Below, piece after piece: positions 35,088 through 48,740 of a DNA stretch of 64,000 nt (positions are counted from its first letter, which is position 1; each line of letters starts with the position of its first letter). Under the pieces are notes generated by a model. That model was given only the letters and a program-made list of their open reading frames with translations. It did not search any database and was not told the DNA's origin. The position numbers were made by a program, and so were the translations under genes. Location of the stretch: NCBI RefSeq assembly GCF_900700375.1, contig NC_041717.1:2728001-2792000 (forward strand). Direction: 5' to 3'. The DNA is from Denticeps clupeoides (Eukaryota > Chordata > Actinopteri > Clupeiformes > Denticipitidae).

Positions 35088-37069
35088 GAGAAAGACGTTT
35101 AGATGCATTACATTACGGCCCTGACCTCTGTGAAGCTGGGGACTGCAGTAGCTCTGGCAGAGAGGGAACTTACTATATTAACTAGATCAGGGTGGCCACA
35201 GTTAATGATGAAAGGCCAGTGTGTGTGTGGTTTTTTTAAAATAAGTCAAGAACATTTTTCCCGTCTAAAGCAATAGGACTGAATCCCTACAATGATCCTA
35301 TAATTAAATAATCAGATACTGATCATAACACTACACAGAAAAAAAGTGTTTTCTTTTTCTGACATATTTATTAGGGATATTACTGAAATGTGCTTGTACA
35401 CGTGGCTTGCATTGAATTAAATGTAACTTCCCTGTCTCTTACCTGACTTTTAATGTCTGAATTAATAATTACTGATGTTATTATTATGATTAAAAATGCC
35501 ATATTGCCAGAAAATGAATTTGCCATGTCCTTTTTAAAGCATATATTGACCTCTGATCTCTCATATTAGTGTTTACAGTAACACTGCTTAAATTAATCAA
35601 TTACAAAATTAACGCTTAAATTAAAGAGTGAAATTCTCACCTACTTGTGTGTAACAAACAGTCAGTACACGGCACCTGCACTTACACGCCAGTCACCACA
35701 ACATGGAAGGAGGTTGTGTACAGTCACGTTCCCGTCTAGTGGGAACTCCAGCTCCCTATAAGATAACACCACTCCAAACTCCTCCATGCGCACTAGGCCA
35801 CCATCTTCCGGCCTCAGGCCTCAGACGGGCCACGGGACTGCGGAGGAGCCAGCAATCATGAAGCACCTCCTCCCTTCAGACCTAAAAGAAAAACACACAT
35901 ACACAGAACAATACACACACAAGCAGAGGGATCTAACACACTCCAATGGTGCTAAGCACCCAGGGACATAACAGTACGATGAGGCTTCTTTCAACGGTGA
36001 GTCATGTTTGAACTTGGACACTTTAACTGATCTATATAAAACAGAATGTGAGCATTACTCTGTCATCATGGTAAGCGTTTGTAAGGCACTTAATGTATTT
36101 GTACGATGAAAAAGAACAGAACAGTCTTGAATAAAAAATATATAAATCAGCACACCAACCAGAAATAGGATGAAATCTAACTTTATTCTGGTAATTAAAT
36201 GAAATAAACAACTACTACTGCTACTAATAAGAAAGTATAAATAAATTATGCAAAGCTGAACAGATCATTATTATTGGTAAGTTTTATTTCCTATTTCAAC
36301 AGCATACATACAGTATTACTGCTAATAGTAATATTAGGAATAAAAAGTGTTACTAGAGGCTAATTTCAAGACCCCTGGTCTATTTCATATTGTTTTTTAC
36401 TGTTTTATGACCCATTTAATTATGCAGGTTATGTTTAGCATAGCTAAGTGGCTATTTCAGCACATTGTATTTAAATAGTCCTTTTATTCATTTTCCTAAT
36501 GAACTGTATGAAATGAACTGTATGAAATGTATTCTTGTACATCTTGTACATGATTTTATTCAAACGAGTAAGTGCTGCTGTTGGCTGCAGAGATTTCAGG
36601 ATGTATTTTGGCATGTGTGCCCATATCTGTATTTGCTTAGTGCATCATAAATTATTCATGCCTCCCTGTGTCGAGAGGACCTCTTGCTTTCTTTGCTTTT
36701 GGTCTCCTACCCCCTCGTTCCTCTTACGGAAACAACAGAAAAGCATTTGCCAGGGGACATTCACCACCCTCCTTGCAACCAGTTCTAAAGTTTATTGTCA
36801 GCTACATTATTTGGGCAGTCTTTGGCCCAGAACACACAAACTCCTCTGCATGTGCTGCATAATGCATGAGAGTGTTCAGACAGGGCCCACTGTGTTAAAG
36901 GCTTTCTGTTCAATCATCACACATTTTTCTTTCCACTGTAACACATACTTTTTCAGCGTTTAGAAAAAGAGCTAAAATGTTCTATAAAATGTCTATTATG
37001 CAAAGGAACCTTAGTTGCTAAAAATGGGAAATTTGATACACAGAGAAGTACACACACCTACAAGACTAT
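35088..37069. other. Intergenic region between naaladl1 and atosb
   Basis: The convergent 3' ends of the two genes. After the naaladl1 3' UTR (about 35,088-35,440) no gene or clear repeat was recognised. Short ORFs here show no domain. Confidence 0.5.
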
Positions 37070-37965
37070 TGTTTGCAAGTAACAGAGTTTATTTCTTTTT
37101 TTAAATATACATATACAGCTTTTTTCCATTTAAATAACATCCCACCCCACCCAGTTCCATCCATCTATCCTTCCCTTGCACATCCTCTCTATGATCACAC
37201 ACTGCACACAACCTTTAGCCCCATCAGCCTAGAGAGCGGCCACCCAGACCTTGAAAAAATAAAAAGAAATCACGCCTTCTATTGTGCAGTATATTGCTTT
37301 TTAAGACATCTGCAAACATAAAATAAATTACTACAGCTTGTTTTATGCTCCCACATTGGACTGTTAAGAATATAATTAAACTGAGAGCACACAGTCCTTC
37401 AGTCTGTCTACACTGGCGGAGATGGGACTACCGCTGGCATCCCAGTTTCCCATTTCTCTGGCCTGGAGGATGCACGCACTTTACAGTCAGGGTGGTGCTC
37501 TGTGAGTGAGTGTGTCAGGTGTAAATTTAGTCGGTCAGTGGAAGCTGATCACGGATGCCACAGCGCTAATGACACGACCCGCTGAAAAATAAAAATCTGG
37601 AGTGCAGCGGTGAGTCCTCTGCGACAGCATCATTAATGGCCTAGTTAGAGGTTCCAATATAACCAAAACCACAAGATCTGGCAAAGCAAGTGCACACAGA
37701 CTGGAGGGCAATGCTTGTAAAACGGCACTAGAGGAAAACTTGGTTTAGTCACAAGGCATGCACAATAACACTGAACTCAAAGAGTCTTTCCATGAGCGAG
37801 TGCGTTATGAGTATTGGTGTGCGTTTCTATTCATTTCTGTGTGTGTGTGTGTGTGTTCCTATGTGGATTCAGTCTTTCAAGTTTACTTGGTTCTCGTCCC
37901 ATCCTCATTGTCCTAAGCAGTCTTTATGTATGCTGTCCACTTTCGTGGCCAGCGCTGCTTCTGGG
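37070..37965 (-). other. atosb 3' UTR
   Basis: A minus-strand AATAAA at 37,088-37,093 gives a 3' UTR of about 0.9 kb after the TGA at 37,966-37,968. A short GT run lies near 37,840-37,855. Confidence 0.5.
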
Positions 37966-39298
37966 TCACACTCGTGGTGAGTACTTGGGGTTTCTTGGCA
38001 CCTCGGTGAAAGATTTCAGCTCATAATGGATCCCAGTGTCCACCTCAATGGATTTTCGGGAGAATAGCAGCCGGATATCATTGTGCAAGTAGATTTTTCC
38101 AGATTTGGAACTCTGGAATCTTAAGAGAAAGGCAGAATAAAGATATTAATACATTTTCCCCACAATCAGTGAATTGTATTTTCTGGTACCGGGTAGGGTG
38201 TAAATCACCTGAGGTGTATCAAGTAGCAGAGAGTTTTCTTCCTGTCCACATTCCCGCCCTCTGGCATCTCTCCTGATCCCTCTCCTTCCTCTAACGGTAC
38301 CAGGAAAATGCGCTGACGCAAGAAGGTCATGTGGTTGACAGGCATGTCCCCAAAGTTAAACGTCACCAGGAACATTTTCACCACAGTTTTGTTGGGGTTG
38401 AATAAGGTCTAGGGAGAGACAAGATGCATTTTGCATTCTGTTGCACTGACAAGTGTGCCTTAATCATCACTAGTGATCATCACTAGTCACTCACCACTTG
38501 AATGGTCCCTGCTTTGGGTACACTGTATCCTTTCTTTCCCAGTGGCTCCAGAGAGATCACACCCTGTGGAAAAAAAAAAAAAAAAGGCAGATCAACGGCA
38601 AGCATCGTGTGTATTACACACAAATTATTCAGTCAATGCTGTGCCGCATATTTTTTGTGAGGTTATTGCCAATCCAGAAACATTAAAAGCCAAAACAAAG
38701 TATTTGATAGGAGACTAATTAATTTATGGATGTCCCTCTATTTTCGTCAATGCAGACAAAAGCCTTGCCATATAATGGGGGGAAAATAGCATTTGTAGTC
38801 ACCTCTGTTGCCCTCCTGATATGTACAACTCATTTTCCAATACTCATTACTCAGCCTTCAAGGATGGCTTGTTCAAAGTATGGCTCAAAATAAATCATGC
38901 CTTCATGTTCATGTGAGCAAACAGACACACAATTGTTCAATTAACACATAATGTAAGATAATACCAAGAAAGGTGATGGTGCGCTGTGCTCTGAGATATC
39001 GTAGTAGGTGACTTGAACAGGCAGGGTGGCGTGTTGTGGGCAGTAGGACCCACTGGCACCAATCTCAGCAGTGAAGCCATCGATCCTGCCCGACGGAGAG
39101 AAACGACCCTTCAGAATGGACTCCTGATCAGACAAACAGAAAAAGAACAGATTTATTCTTTTAATGATAAAAATGAAATACATTAAATGTAAAACCCTGG
39201 TACAGCAAGATAAACAAGTACTGTTCAAATTGGATTAATGAATGATGAATGACATTCAAATGATTCTGTATTTGAATATTTGAACAAGGTTCAAGTCT

Positions 39299-39351
<53 letters not shown>

Positions 39352-42300
39352 TGTGTGTGTATTATACCTCAAAGTTCCCAAGGAGAGAGTGACTGACAGA
39401 GGCAGAAGGCCAGCCTGTCCGAGTTGACTGGCAGGTATCAGTCCGTCGTCCACTGCGAAGCTGACGACTGAAGGGGGAAGCAATCAGCTTAATGCACATG
39501 CATTACAGCAGCCAGATTTAAGAGTCTCAGCAGAAATAATCTGTAATGACTGATAAATTAAATGAAGTATCAATACTTTCAGAATCAGGAAAAGAAAAAC
39601 TCACGATTTGAGCCTGATCCCACTTTTAAGTCTTCTTCCAGATCGCGTACAGTCTGCTCCACCCTGTAAAAAATGTTTTACAGTTAAATACATAATATTA
39701 CAGTATTTTCATTACACTAGATTAAAATTTTTTTTTTTAATATTATCAATAGTCAAATGTAGTGTATTATGTACAGTACAGGCCAAAAGTTTGGACACAC
39801 CTTCTCATTCAATGTTTTTTTTTTTTTTTCATGACCATTTACGTTGGTAGATTCTCACTGAAGGCATCAAAACTATGAATGAACACATGTGGAGTTATGT
39901 ACTTAACAAAAAGTGGAGACCTGACCTCCACAGTCACCGGACCTGAACCCAATCAAGATGGTTTGGGGTGAGCTGGACCAACAAGTACTAAACACCTCTG
40001 GGAACTCCTTCAAGACTGTTGGAGAAGCATTTCAGGTGACGAAGCTCATCGAGAGAACGCCAAGAGTGTGCAAAGCAGTAATCAGAGCAAAGAAACTAGA
40101 ATATAAAACATGTTTTCAGTTATTTCACCTTTTTGTGTTAAGTACATAACTCCACGTGTGTTCATTCATAGTTTTGATGCCTTCAGTGAGAATCTACCAA
40201 CGTAAATGGTCATGAAAATAAAGAAAACACGTTGAATGAGAAGGTGTGTCCAAACTTTTGGCCGGTACAGTATAAAATTATAAAACACCATAAAAATAGT
40301 AGAAATATGTTTACAGAAACATTATTGATATCTAGAAAGATGATACAATATCCCACTTATGATTTTTTTCTGTGTATGTTTTACATTAATTATAAAAAAA
40401 CAACAGTTTTGGACATCGCTTTTCCTTTGTACTTGTCATAATTTTGACAAAGATGTGTGACAGTACTGCTTACAAGTGCACAATTCAACTTCGAGATGCT
40501 CACCAGTAGTACCACCTCACACCAAATTGTGGGGAGGGCCAAGACCCGCCAACTGCCTTAAACTACGGGATTAAATGTGCAGTACTCACAAACAGAGGAG
40601 TTCTGGGTCCAGGGTCACAAACACAGCTGTAGTCCCGGCTGCCCATGGCCACCCTGACCAGCTGCCTGTCAGCTTTTTCTCTCCCTCCTCTCTCCCTCTG
40701 CCATGCCCACGTTCCCCGTCAACTTCCTGGTCTCCGACTCACTCTCTTATTACCTCGCTTTCTTGCATTCTGTCCGTCTGTCTCCTCTGAGTCTGTACTG
40801 TCTGTTCCCTTTCCTCTTACCCATCGGTCGCTGTCTCTCTAGCACACATGTACCAAGCTAAATGTTAAAATGCTCATTATGTATGGACAGAGACATACAA
40901 GCCTCTTTGTGTCCCAGGGCATACCCCCCATGCCACACCAACAGAAAAAGCCTTTCTGGAACAGAAAATGATATATTCCAGCATTGACCCAGAAAGTCCT
41001 GCTGAGTTTTTTGTGAGGTGATGCAAAAGCACACCTAGTTGAACAATGGCGTTCTCTATGGGCTTTATTCTAGACCCGCTCTGCTCATTCCAGCGCAGGA
41101 GTAAAAAGAGAGAGCACACATACAAATTCAGTCTCTCTCTCTCCTGCGGTCCCTTTCACTCCATTCTCCACTAACGTACATCTCAGACCTACAGTATTAC
41201 TAATCATACTCATAGCCTGATGAAGAACTCTTGGGACAAACTGACAGAAAGCAGAACCCAGAAAGGTTCGCCATTTTCAAACTGGTGCAAAGCACAGCAC
41301 TATAAGGGGCTGGTAGTAGCCTACTGGATTAGAACCAGAGTTCCGAGTCTCTCCAGAGGGACCGTCCCAGTAACTACTGATAGTAAATTACTCAGCTAAT
41401 TAGTTGGTAGTTAACTGTATCTTTGTAAGTTGCTCTGGATAAGGGCGTCTGCCAAATGCCGTAAATGTAAATGTAAATGTATCTTGAAGAGAAAGCAACT
41501 ATCCATTTTGTAGGTGCGTTATTATTTCTGTCACCCAGAAGGTGAGCTTTAATATACAGAAGTTAAAATGGGAGGAGCCCAAATATTGACAGCTCTCGCA
41601 CTACTTCCTTACACTGGGTTATTTAAACTCACAGGCATAAATAGGACACAATAATTAATGAACAAAAGAGAATTAAAGATCAAGTTTATTACTTGTATTA
41701 TCCATTTCTTTATATAAATCCTATGTATACCTTTGACCTTACTCATGTAGTGCTACACTTAGCACCAGTTTGAAGATAGTGGCCATAGTTTGTTGCTGCA
41801 TATGGAACCTGCGTGTTCTGTGCAATATTACCTTTGTTCCCTTAAGTTTTTATATACAACATACACTGCTTACCTTGTTCTGTTCTCGTGCTGAGGGCAA
41901 CAGGTGGTTCCAGAAGGGTGCGGCCTTGGCATCGGTGCTACGGCAAGACGCCAAGCCCAGACCGGGTGCTAGCAAAGCCAGTCTGCTCTTCTTGGAGGTA
42001 GAAGGACCCTCGTCCTCAGAACATGAGTCCCCAGTGTCACTGGATGACAAGAGTCTCTTCTTGGTGGGACAGTGTCCTGAGGCGGACCCAAGGACTGGGA
42101 CGTGGGGGTCAACAGGGGATTTCTCAGAGGAGGGAATGCCATAGTTGGGAGGTGGATGGGGGGACTTGCGCTCCGGCGGGGAAGATTCTAGATTTGTGAC
42201 CCATTCCATAGCTGCCACGGGGTCCTTGGGGTCAGAGAGATAGTACAAACTTGGGCTCCCTGTAGTCCAAGAGGTCCCGTGGCCCACGGCCATCCCATTG

Positions 42301-42971
42301 CTGAAGCCCTCGGAATGCAGCTCCTGCACGGAGCAGACAGGGACATCGCCTGCTGGTGGAGGCTCAACACTAGGCATTGTCAAGAGAGGACCGGCATCAC
42401 AAGCTCGGTGTGGGTGTAGTAACTGAAGGTCTACCATTGGCGGGGATTTTGGGGAGAGGGGGGCCCAGGCATCGGGGACCGGCCGATCGTGGTTGTGCTG
42501 AGCTGGTCGACGGGCTGGGACAGGGCTGTGGGTTGGGGACAGGGGAGGCTGCGGCGGCGTCTTGGCTGCTGAGTTTTCAGGGTCTTTCAAATTCAGCACA
42601 GAGTAGAGGGGTTCAGACCCGGGGATGCAAAGGAGCTCCCCTTCCAGCTCTTCATCCTTCTCTTCCTCAGACTCGTGAAGCCGTTTCTGGGCGACGGGGC
42701 TCAATGGATCATCCAGACTCCTCTTCATGGCCACTTTGGCCAGACGCTGACACTCTGAAGGCTCAGAGAACCCCCCTCGCTGAGAGAAGATAGACAGCTG
42801 ATAGACTTTCTGCAACCTAATCTCCTCTTCCCCAAAGGGTCTCGGGACTCCCCTGTGCACTCCAGACTCTGGAACATCAGATGGGGTGCTCGTTGGTGGC
42901 AGGTCCCCTTCCTGTGCCGGGAGCTGAACAGATGGCTCCTTCCGGGCCAGCTCGACATGGATGTGACGCAT
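37966..42971 (-). CDS. atosb: Atos homolog protein B (FAM214B)
   Basis: A nuclear Atos-family protein; the Drosophila relative acts as a transcriptional regulator in macrophages. Seven coding exons join in phase to 612 aa (human about 538): 41874-42971, 39605-39663, 39368-39467, 38965-39123, 38495-38563, 38209-38408, 37966-38119. The first exon encodes a long disordered, proline- and serine-rich half starting MRHIHVEL and ending with TDAKAAPFWNHLLP. The conserved C-terminal core follows: HSLLGNFEESILKGRF and FTAEIGASGSYCPQH (about 412-445), GKKGYSVPKAGTIQV, LFNPNKTVVKMFLV, then IRLLFSRKS near the end. Start: the first in-frame ATG, directly before MRHIHVEL as in mammals. It lies head to head with unc13b. 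Confidence 0.95.
39302..39360. repeat. (GT)n microsatellite at an atosb 5' splice site
   Basis: A run of about 59 bases with one GC interruption. On the transcribed minus strand it is a CA repeat starting within ten bases of the donor of the exon at 39,368-39,467. Confidence 0.9.
39774..40270 (+). mobile_element. Internally deleted Tc1-like transposon
   Basis: TA-flanked. It has long inverted ends of roughly 140 bases (CAGTACAGGCCAAAAGTTTG and complement) around a remnant of a transposase gene, where a GPEPNQDG piece is the degraded PDLNPIE motif of Tc1 transposases. A stop interrupts it and most of the gene is deleted. It lies in atosb intron 1. Confidence 0.85.
41311..41479 (+). mobile_element. 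tRNA-derived SINE (type A)
   Basis: Plus-strand copy with a GGTAGTAGCCTA-like head, a degraded B box, and the tail GTTGCTCTGGATAAGGGCGTC, ending in repeated GTAAAT. In atosb intron 1. Confidence 0.8.
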
Positions 42972-44399
42972 TTTCGTTCAGCTCTAACAACTGATTGTTC
43001 AAATCAATGTTGTGCAGCAGGTACAGAAAAAAAAAATGCAACAAAAGTTCTTGAAAAGTGCAAAAAGCCTACGGAGCCAATGTGAACCCCTATTTCAAAT
43101 AGAGGAACCTTAGAGACACTCCTGAAGGGTAAGCACACACAGTCTTAAACAGTGCCAGGCAGCTCTGCACCTAGGACAAGGCAAAGAGGTTTTAGCACAA
43201 TGTACAAAACAAATTAACGGTGAGATATTTCCTTCAAATGCTTCGCTTCGTATAGCATCGCTCAACTGTTGCCACGATCTCCCTGTGTGACTGTACCAAC
43301 TATAAAAGGCCCAGCAAGTCCATTTCACTTGGGACCCCCAAAGTACATCCCTGCTTGGGATTAGATGAATTTCCCATGAAAAATAAAGTTGTACTGAACA
43401 GGGTAATGGGCAACAGCAGATGAGCTACAGCCAGTCAGCAGTACAGACTCACCTTTCAGCCGAGTGTCGAGTTTGACTCTGCACATCCACGCTGGGGCAG
43501 TGCAGTCCTGACCCCCTCGCCCTAACCTCTGTGTTTGTCCATCCCCCAGGCAGCCCCCCGAAAACCAAAACCAGCATTCCCGGACAGGCAGACTAACAAA
43601 GGAATATGCATGGCCAATTTGAAGGTTAAAACATTTCAGATAACTTCAATTAAAAGTGAACGTACGAAGATGCTGAACCATTTGAATACTCACCCTAGGG
43701 CGGAGTGTCAATGGGGTGGCAGAGCTCGTGGGGGAAGCGCTGGGGAAAATGAAGTCTCTCTCCTAAAGCTCCTCTTGTATGAGGCCAGTGGCCTGACACG
43801 CCCCTCCTGGGCACTTGGTCGTGGTGCGCACCTCACTGACTGCATTGTGACTCCGGCATTCCAATGAGAGAGAACTGCAGGAAGAACATAGAGACAACTT
43901 CCTACAGCAACCATCACAGAGAAGCATCGAAGAGCAGTTCGAGATCAGTTTAACTCTCCTGAATGAAACATCAATCTCTTTGTGATATTCTGAACTTGGC
44001 ACAGACATCAAAGTCCATGCCAAAGCAAAGTTCATTGACAAAAGAGTAGTAGTAGCAGAGACGTTTTTTAATGGATACAGATCAGAGAAGGTCAGATTTG
44101 AAATGTAAATTCCATAAAAGCGAGATCATGCGTTTTCACATGTAGAAGCTGAAAATCTTCTTTTAGTGAGTCCTTTAGCTAACTTTGACATAAAAAAAAG
44201 AGTTTCTTAGCTAAAATAACCTCAGTGCCTCTTTCATGTTTTACTAAATTATTTTTTGTCCATTTCATAACAGTGTTGAATATGAAAATACATATGTAAC
44301 AAATCACAAGTAAAAAATCAGGTAATGAACGATCCAGTAGCCCCTTCCGGACCGGATCCTAACATTTACATACTTTGATACTAATCTACCACTTCAGTA
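42972..44399 (-). other. atosb 5' leader and upstream intron
   Basis: Noncoding. Good minus-strand donors AAG|GTGAGT (exon side at 43,453) and AGG|GTGAGT (near 43,697) suggest noncoding leader exons joined to the coding exon. Acceptors ending in AG lie within 40 bases of the ATG. The exact leader cannot be fixed from sequence alone. Confidence 0.35.
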
Positions 44400-44636
44400 G
44401 TGGCAGTGGTGGCCTAGCGGTTAAGGAAGCGTAATCAGAAGGTTGCCGGTTCGAATCCCGATCCGCCAGGGTGCCACTGAGCAAAGCACCGTCCCCACAC
44501 ACTGCTCCCCGGGCGCCTGTCATGGCTGCCCACTGCTCACCAAGGGTGAAGGTTAAAAGCAGAGGACACGTTTCGCTGTGTCACCGTGTGCTGTGCTGCT
44601 GTGTTTCACAATGACAATCACTTCACTTTCCCTTTC
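44400..44636 (+). mobile_element. tRNA-derived SINE (type B)
   Basis: A full-length-looking copy. The A box is TGGCCTAGCGGTTA, the B box is GGTTCGAATCC, and the body has GGTGCCACTGAGCAAAGCACC and CGGGCGCCTGTCATGGCTGC. The end is ACAATGACAATCACTTCACTTT. Not a tRNA gene: the head does not fold as a full tRNA and has a long SINE body. Confidence 0.85.
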
Positions 44637-46712
44637 AGTAATATGATAAACTTTTCAATCTGGAATACAGCGCAGTACTAGAAACGTTTCAACATGAAGG
44701 TGATCAATCATTTTCCACTGGAGTCCTGTGACCCTTTCCCCTAAACGGACAAGTGGATGTAAACTGCACCAGCAAAATGCGACCCACAAATAAGTTTCTC
44801 CCTTCAAGTCATTACATGTTTGCACACAAAAAGAAGACTAACGAAGATCTGCTAAACCTAGCTCACCTGAACGTACAACATCAGTGGGAATCACACGCCG
44901 AAGAGGGCATCTGTATGGCTGCGGCATTCTTGCACCGATCAAGTTCTAATTGCCTATTGATTCAGGTCCTGACCATATTCTCTTGAAATGTGCAACTGTG
45001 ATGCCTACCATGAATCACTGAAATCAGAAACCGTTGATTTCAGAAAGGAGAATGACGAGTGAATTATGTGAGATGGTGGTGTTGTGCCGTGGTGCTGTAA
45101 GTGGTTTATGTGCTGACCAACTTTGAAGTTCCTCAAAGTTCCTCTATAACAAACTGCCCTAAAAGTAAATGTCATTTCACACTACTGCCTTGTCATTTTT
45201 TGACATACCATTCAAAACACATAATAAAACATCCAAATTGCTGTGCAACATGCTCATGCACGCACGCACGTCCATCTTGAAAACCAAACCTGACATTTTT
45301 ATTTTATCTCCTTTTTTCCAGCAATGCACAAAGATGGTAAATGAAATGGCCACAATAAAAACTACTAGTAGAGAGCAGGTCCTACAGATCTACTATAAAA
45401 CACTGTACTCTGGATTGAAGTCAACATTTCAAAGACCGGCTCTGTGTCACCACTATTGAATTTTACAGAATTGTATAGAGATTTATGCAATAACAGGTTG
45501 CGCAGTCACAGATTCTGTCACTTCCTGAACTGTTGACCCCTACACAACACGGCATTATTTTTACAGCTCGCAGGAACTCACACATCCTCCAACAAAGCAA
45601 AGTGACTGACGTGACAAACAAAGAGCAGCACACTGAGACATGCACACACAGATGCAAACAACACACACGAGACGGGCCGGCCCTCGAGCCCCCAGAAATA
45701 GTTGGCAGATAGGGTCTCTGGTGCATTTACCTCCAAGCTGGGGGGGTGGGGAAAGGGAGGGGCTATTTTTAGTCTCCGATGGCCTAAACAGCTAATATAG
45801 CGTGAAGGGGATCATCTCACTGGTGAGCCTGAGATCATTTAAGCTGTGGGCTGCTTGATTAGTTTCTACTCGGCAAGGTTTTCACCTCCAAACTGGGTCT
45901 GTTCCTGAGAACATTGTCACAATGTTAATAAATGGCACTAAGCTCTGTATTCAAGGAGCAAGATGAGCTCATGCTGGACAAAACTCCCTGGGGTATGATC
46001 ATATCAGCACGAAGGCCAGATATGTAATTGTTTAAAAAATGCATGGGAACGTGCACACAGACACATACGTTTCCCAGGTAATCAAATCCACTGCTGAGTG
46101 CAAGAGCCTGTCGTCTCTGTCCTCTTCTGTAAACGTCCAGTTCCTGTCCACTTAATAAAATTTGTTCATGGCGCCGTCAGCTGACATCACTACTACCACT
46201 GCGCAATTAAAACGCGCGGATGTGTTTTCGGCAGCTTTATTGAATAATTCTCTTTGTCAGACCAACAAATCCGGTGCGTCCGGTGACTTCTGTTTTGGTT
46301 CAGCGATGCCTGCGGCACCCCCCCCCCGTACTCATACGTGGAACTTAGGTCAGAGGGGCTCATTCATTTTCATGTGCTCGTCCCTGGACCGTCATGAGGG
46401 TTAGAGGTCCTCTGGAGAATACCAGGAAGGGTTCACCTCTGCCTGAAGCACTGAGAAGACAGAAGACCAAAAAACCCTCCAGCCATTTGTTATGATGAGA
46501 AGAGCAGTGTACGCTGTACTGAAGTCGCATATGAGGTAGCAATAAAAAAATTTAAAAAATCATTTATCAAACATGTGCAATGTGACTCTGATCCAATTCA
46601 ATTACAGGATGTCAGCATTTTAGTCATAAACTAAATCATATTAAAAAAAAACTTTCTATAAACTATAAAAAAGTGAATCAGTCTTAAGGACTTTTTTTTT
46701 TTTTTTACTCTT

Positions 46713-46748
<36 letters not shown>

Positions 46749-47500
46749 CTGGGTGTAACTACAACCCTGTGGCAACCTGAGAGATCACCTGCGAGATCAG
46801 AGTTCACTCTGAGTTCACAGCTGACCCCGAGGCCAGCACCAAGCTGTAAGAATAGTTCCCCCATCTGTTTTAACACTAACAACAGAGGAGTCATGGGATC
46901 AAACTAGCACATGGTCGTGGACTGGACCAAGCGGAAGCAGTAAAACTTGTGTAAAAGTTGACCAATGGGATGTACCTCAGCATTATGGCCATTCATGCTC
47001 TCTACATTCGTACTCTCTACAGATCAAAAATTCACAATGAACTCATACGCAGGTTGTAGGTAAAAGTTCAAAACAGAAAAAAAGACAAAGAACAAAACTG
47101 GAGCAAGAGACGAAAACTGCATTTAAATTCAAGCAGACTGTTGATCACCTGAAAGACACCCCTACTGCAGTGAACCAAAAATATGTTGAAGAGCTCAAAA
47201 TGAAATAAATGAAGTGATTACAGTGATGACCAGACATCCCGCACTCTCCTGGAAAAGCGAATCGGGAGAGGTTAATCACATTACACACACACGGACCAAA
47301 AAAAAAAACCCCACCCGACCCCGCAGCCTGCAGCCTCCAGTGATCGGATCTGGCCGTCTGATGCAAAAGCGTGACATGCAGTCGGGGGGGAACTTCTGCC
47401 AAGAACTTCCTGTGCTGCCGCGCCCGGCTCGTCGGGGTTCACGCGGTCGCACTCCGGTTATCAGGGTTCTGGCTCCAGCTGATCGCTGCCCGTCTCCCGC
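44637..47500. other. Gene-free stretch with a microsatellite
   Basis: No gene seen. A CA run lies at 46,713-46,747. Several ORFs below 100 codons show no domain. Confidence 0.45.
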
Positions 47501-47529
47501 ATAAAGGGGACTTTACCGCGTACGTGCAC

Positions 47530-47770
47530 ACTCACCCTCTCCGAAGGCCCCCAAACACCTTGCTGGCCCCGGCGTCCCTCTGCTTGGCCCTGGGTGCAGC
47601 GGTATTTTGGGTTTTGGGGCGGTGATCGTGTCGCGGAGTCTTGCAGCCGGTTGCGTTCGGCAGGTTGCTCCTTCGCGCTGCTCTCTTGCACGCTCTCTCG
47701 CTCTCGCCGCTTCCTCCCCCTCGGAGCGCGTTCTGAAGAGAGACACAGTCCGGAGTTTATAAAAAGGCTC
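47530..47770 (-). promoter_or_regulatory. Candidate atosb promoter and noncoding exon
   Basis: A GC-rich patch. On the minus strand a TATAAA lies near 47,758-47,763, and a donor GAGAGG|GTGAGT lies near 47,534. Together they would form a noncoding first exon of about 200 bases upstream of atosb. It competes with a second candidate promoter at 53,560-53,720. Confidence 0.35.
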
Positions 47771-48049
47771 CCGCTCAGACGGGTTCGCCGTGCCGCGGCC
47801 GATCGGCCTGTTTATGCCCAACGCCCCGCTCACCCTCAATCATCCGCTCTCTCTCGCTCCCACTTTGGCAAAGACATACACACTCTGACACTCTCCCCAC
47901 ACACACAGTTCCCAGACCCCCCACCCAACCATCATACTTCATTCGGCCCCTTACCCTCACTCAACCCCCCCCTCCCCGCCTTAAAGAACTTGAATACAAT
48001 GAAAGCAGTTCACGCTGCCTTCTTCTCACCCCCTCTCCCACCCTCTGTG

Positions 48050-48052
<3 letters not shown>

Positions 48053-48084
<32 letters not shown>
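48053..48084. repeat. (CT)n microsatellite
   Basis: A CT run at the edge of the GC-rich patch. Confidence 0.9.
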
Positions 48085-48086
<2 letters not shown>

Positions 48087-48365
48087 GCTTTTCAGCTCAT
48101 TTCCTCCCAGCTGATACATTCAGCCGTGTTCAGTTGCTCAGTCAGCACTGAACGCATATAGAGAGGACGAGGGGGGGGTTAGGGCGGGGAAAACGCGAAG
48201 AGCTGGAGATCCCGTGATCCTGATTGGACGGGGGGGTCAGACACCAGGGCCATCCTCCGTCGGCCTGCCCCTGCAAGAGAAAGTTGAAGCTCCGCCCACC
48301 TGCTCGGGCCTGCTGAGCAGAAGCTGTGAGAGGAGCACCGGGAGTAAGATCTGCTGTCCTGTGAC

Positions 48366-48706
48366 TGTGTGTGTGTGTGTGTGTGTGTGGGGCTATAAAT
48401 GTGTTTGTTCATGAAGTTCAAATTGGAAGGCAAAACAGGAGGAGCACAGGCCAGAATTCCACAACAGGCTGCCTGTTGCCTAGGAGACGCAAATAAAAAC
48501 CACCAGCTTTCTATTCCGCCATCAATCCCCCTTTCCTGACAAAAATCAGCTTCACAAACTATTCCAAACACACACACACACACACACCCCAGATCACGCC
48601 TATACACTGCTGTTTGCGGTGAGCCGATCAGCTGAGTGCGGCGTAAGTGCAGCGTTATCAGCACAGGAGCAGAAGCGCAGTAAACAGCTGGGTGGAGCTA
48701 TGCACA

Positions 48707-48739
<33 letters not shown>
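48366..48739. repeat. Three GT/CA microsatellites
   Basis: GT at 48,366-48,389, CA at 48,566-48,587 and GT at 48,709-48,739. Three runs within 375 bases. Confidence 0.9.

Positions 48740-48740
<1 letters not shown>

Noticed and set aside
44400-44480. tRNA-like A and B boxes
   Set aside because: They belong to the head of a SINE with a long body and further copies nearby, and do not form a complete tRNA cloverleaf.
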